From the NCBI GenBank assembly GCA_017794825.1, contig CP051237.1:3616501-3680500 (forward strand): a stretch of DNA of 64,000 nt, read 5' to 3'. Origin of the DNA: Pararhizobium sp. (GTDB lineage Bacteria > Pseudomonadota > Alphaproteobacteria > Rhizobiales > Rhizobiaceae). Numbering within the stretch: the stretch's first letter is position 1; each line of letters opens with the position of its first letter. Shown here in pieces: positions 63,691 to 64,000 of this stretch. The notes below the pieces were generated by a model, which searched no databases, was not told the DNA's origin, and saw only the letters and a program-made list of their open reading frames with translations. The position numbers and the translations under genes are program-made.

Positions 63691-64000
63691 TTACGGCCAG
63701 CGAACCGCCGGCGGCATGGAGGACAGGATCGAATCGACATTGCCGCCTGTCTTCAGGCCGAAGATCGTGCCGCGGTCGTAGAGCAGGTTGAACTCCACGT
63801 AGCGCCCGCGCCGGATCAGCTGTTCGTTGCGCTCGTTCTCGTCCCAGTGATCGTTGAAATTGTTGCGCACGATCTTCGGGTAAGCGACCGCGAAAGCGCG
63901 GCCGACATCCTGAACGAAGGCGAAATCGGCGTCCCACCCGCCGTCCTTTTCCTCAGACTTCAGCCAGTCGAAGAAAATGCCGCCAATGCCCCGAGGCTCG
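63691..64000 (-). CDS. hemF: Coproporphyrinogen III oxidase, aerobic (5' part outside window)
   Basis: Only the last 103 residues are in the window. They include [25 protein letters not shown] and [35 protein letters not shown], which is the C-terminal signature of oxygen-dependent HemF. The enzyme decarboxylates coproporphyrinogen III in heme synthesis. The stop lies 7 nt from the convergent CCA gene. No defect is seen in the visible part. Confidence 0.95.
   Translation of the reverse strand, partial: EPRGIGGIFFDWLKSEEKDGGWDADFAFVQDVGRAFAVAYPKIVRNNFNDHWDENERNEQLIRRGRYVEFNLLYDRGTIFGLKTGGNVDSILSSMPPAVRWP

Overview
The window is chromosomal DNA from an alphaproteobacterium, most likely of the order Hyphomicrobiales (Rhizobiales). 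The indicators are a fused anthranilate synthase TrpE(G) behind a leader peptide ending in WWWAR, a BetI/ChoXWV choline locus, a NolR-like ArsR regulator, an IalB-family periplasmic protein, a PutA without an N-terminal DNA-binding domain, and the MoxR-DUF58-DUF4159 / DUF1285-NUDIX-CCA neighbourhood. Species cannot be fixed from sequence reading alone. No rRNA, tRNA or CRISPR array was seen.

Layout. 0-4.2 kb (minus strand): a LysM-like secreted protein (cut by the window edge), a small cyclic-nucleotide-binding protein and a very unusual ABC exporter whose nucleotide-binding domain has lost nearly every catalytic residue. 4.5-15.9 kb: mostly single genes (cupin, HupE/UreJ-like, YHS protein, gamma-glutamyltransferase with a membrane partner, ChaA antiporter, IalB-like, tandem SpoIIAA-like, orphan PhnM-like hydrolase, PuuB-like oxidase). 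16-23.3 kb: short-chain dehydrogenases, an APH-like kinase, a nucleoside hydrolase, and a four-gene minus-strand operon SDR / CoA-transferase-family racemase / HugZ-like / ArsR. 23.4-27.1 kb: choline uptake choXWV with divergent betI. 27.2-30.4 kb: thymidine kinase, cytochrome c, HAD hydrolase, flavin monooxygenase.

30.6-37.2 kb holds the most novel block: a tightly packed five-gene operon encoding a long coiled-coil protein, an unrecognised protein, a classic AAA+ ATPase, a second unrecognised protein and a DUF2333 membrane protein. It is followed by a ParDE toxin-antitoxin pair under a 25-bp perfect palindrome, then putA and fhs. 42.9-47.4 kb carries two amino-acid attenuators in series: trpL-trpE(G) and a leucine-rich leader in front of leuA. 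Both leader ORFs start exactly 7 nt after a recognisable -10 box, suggesting that both are leaderless. 47.4-52.7 kb: housekeeping singletons (alpha/beta hydrolase, phosphoesterase, two NUDIX hydrolases, glutathionyl-hydroquinone reductase, GNAT).

An IS630-family element (52.8-53.85 kb, TA target duplication, transposase split at an A8 tract) lies beside a degenerate 45-bp tandem repeat. 54.2-61 kb (minus) is a MoxR / DUF58 / BatA-DUF4159 / large membrane protein operon. It is divergent from DUF1285, a CoA-type NUDIX hydrolase and CCA-adding enzyme. The window ends in the 3' part of hemF.
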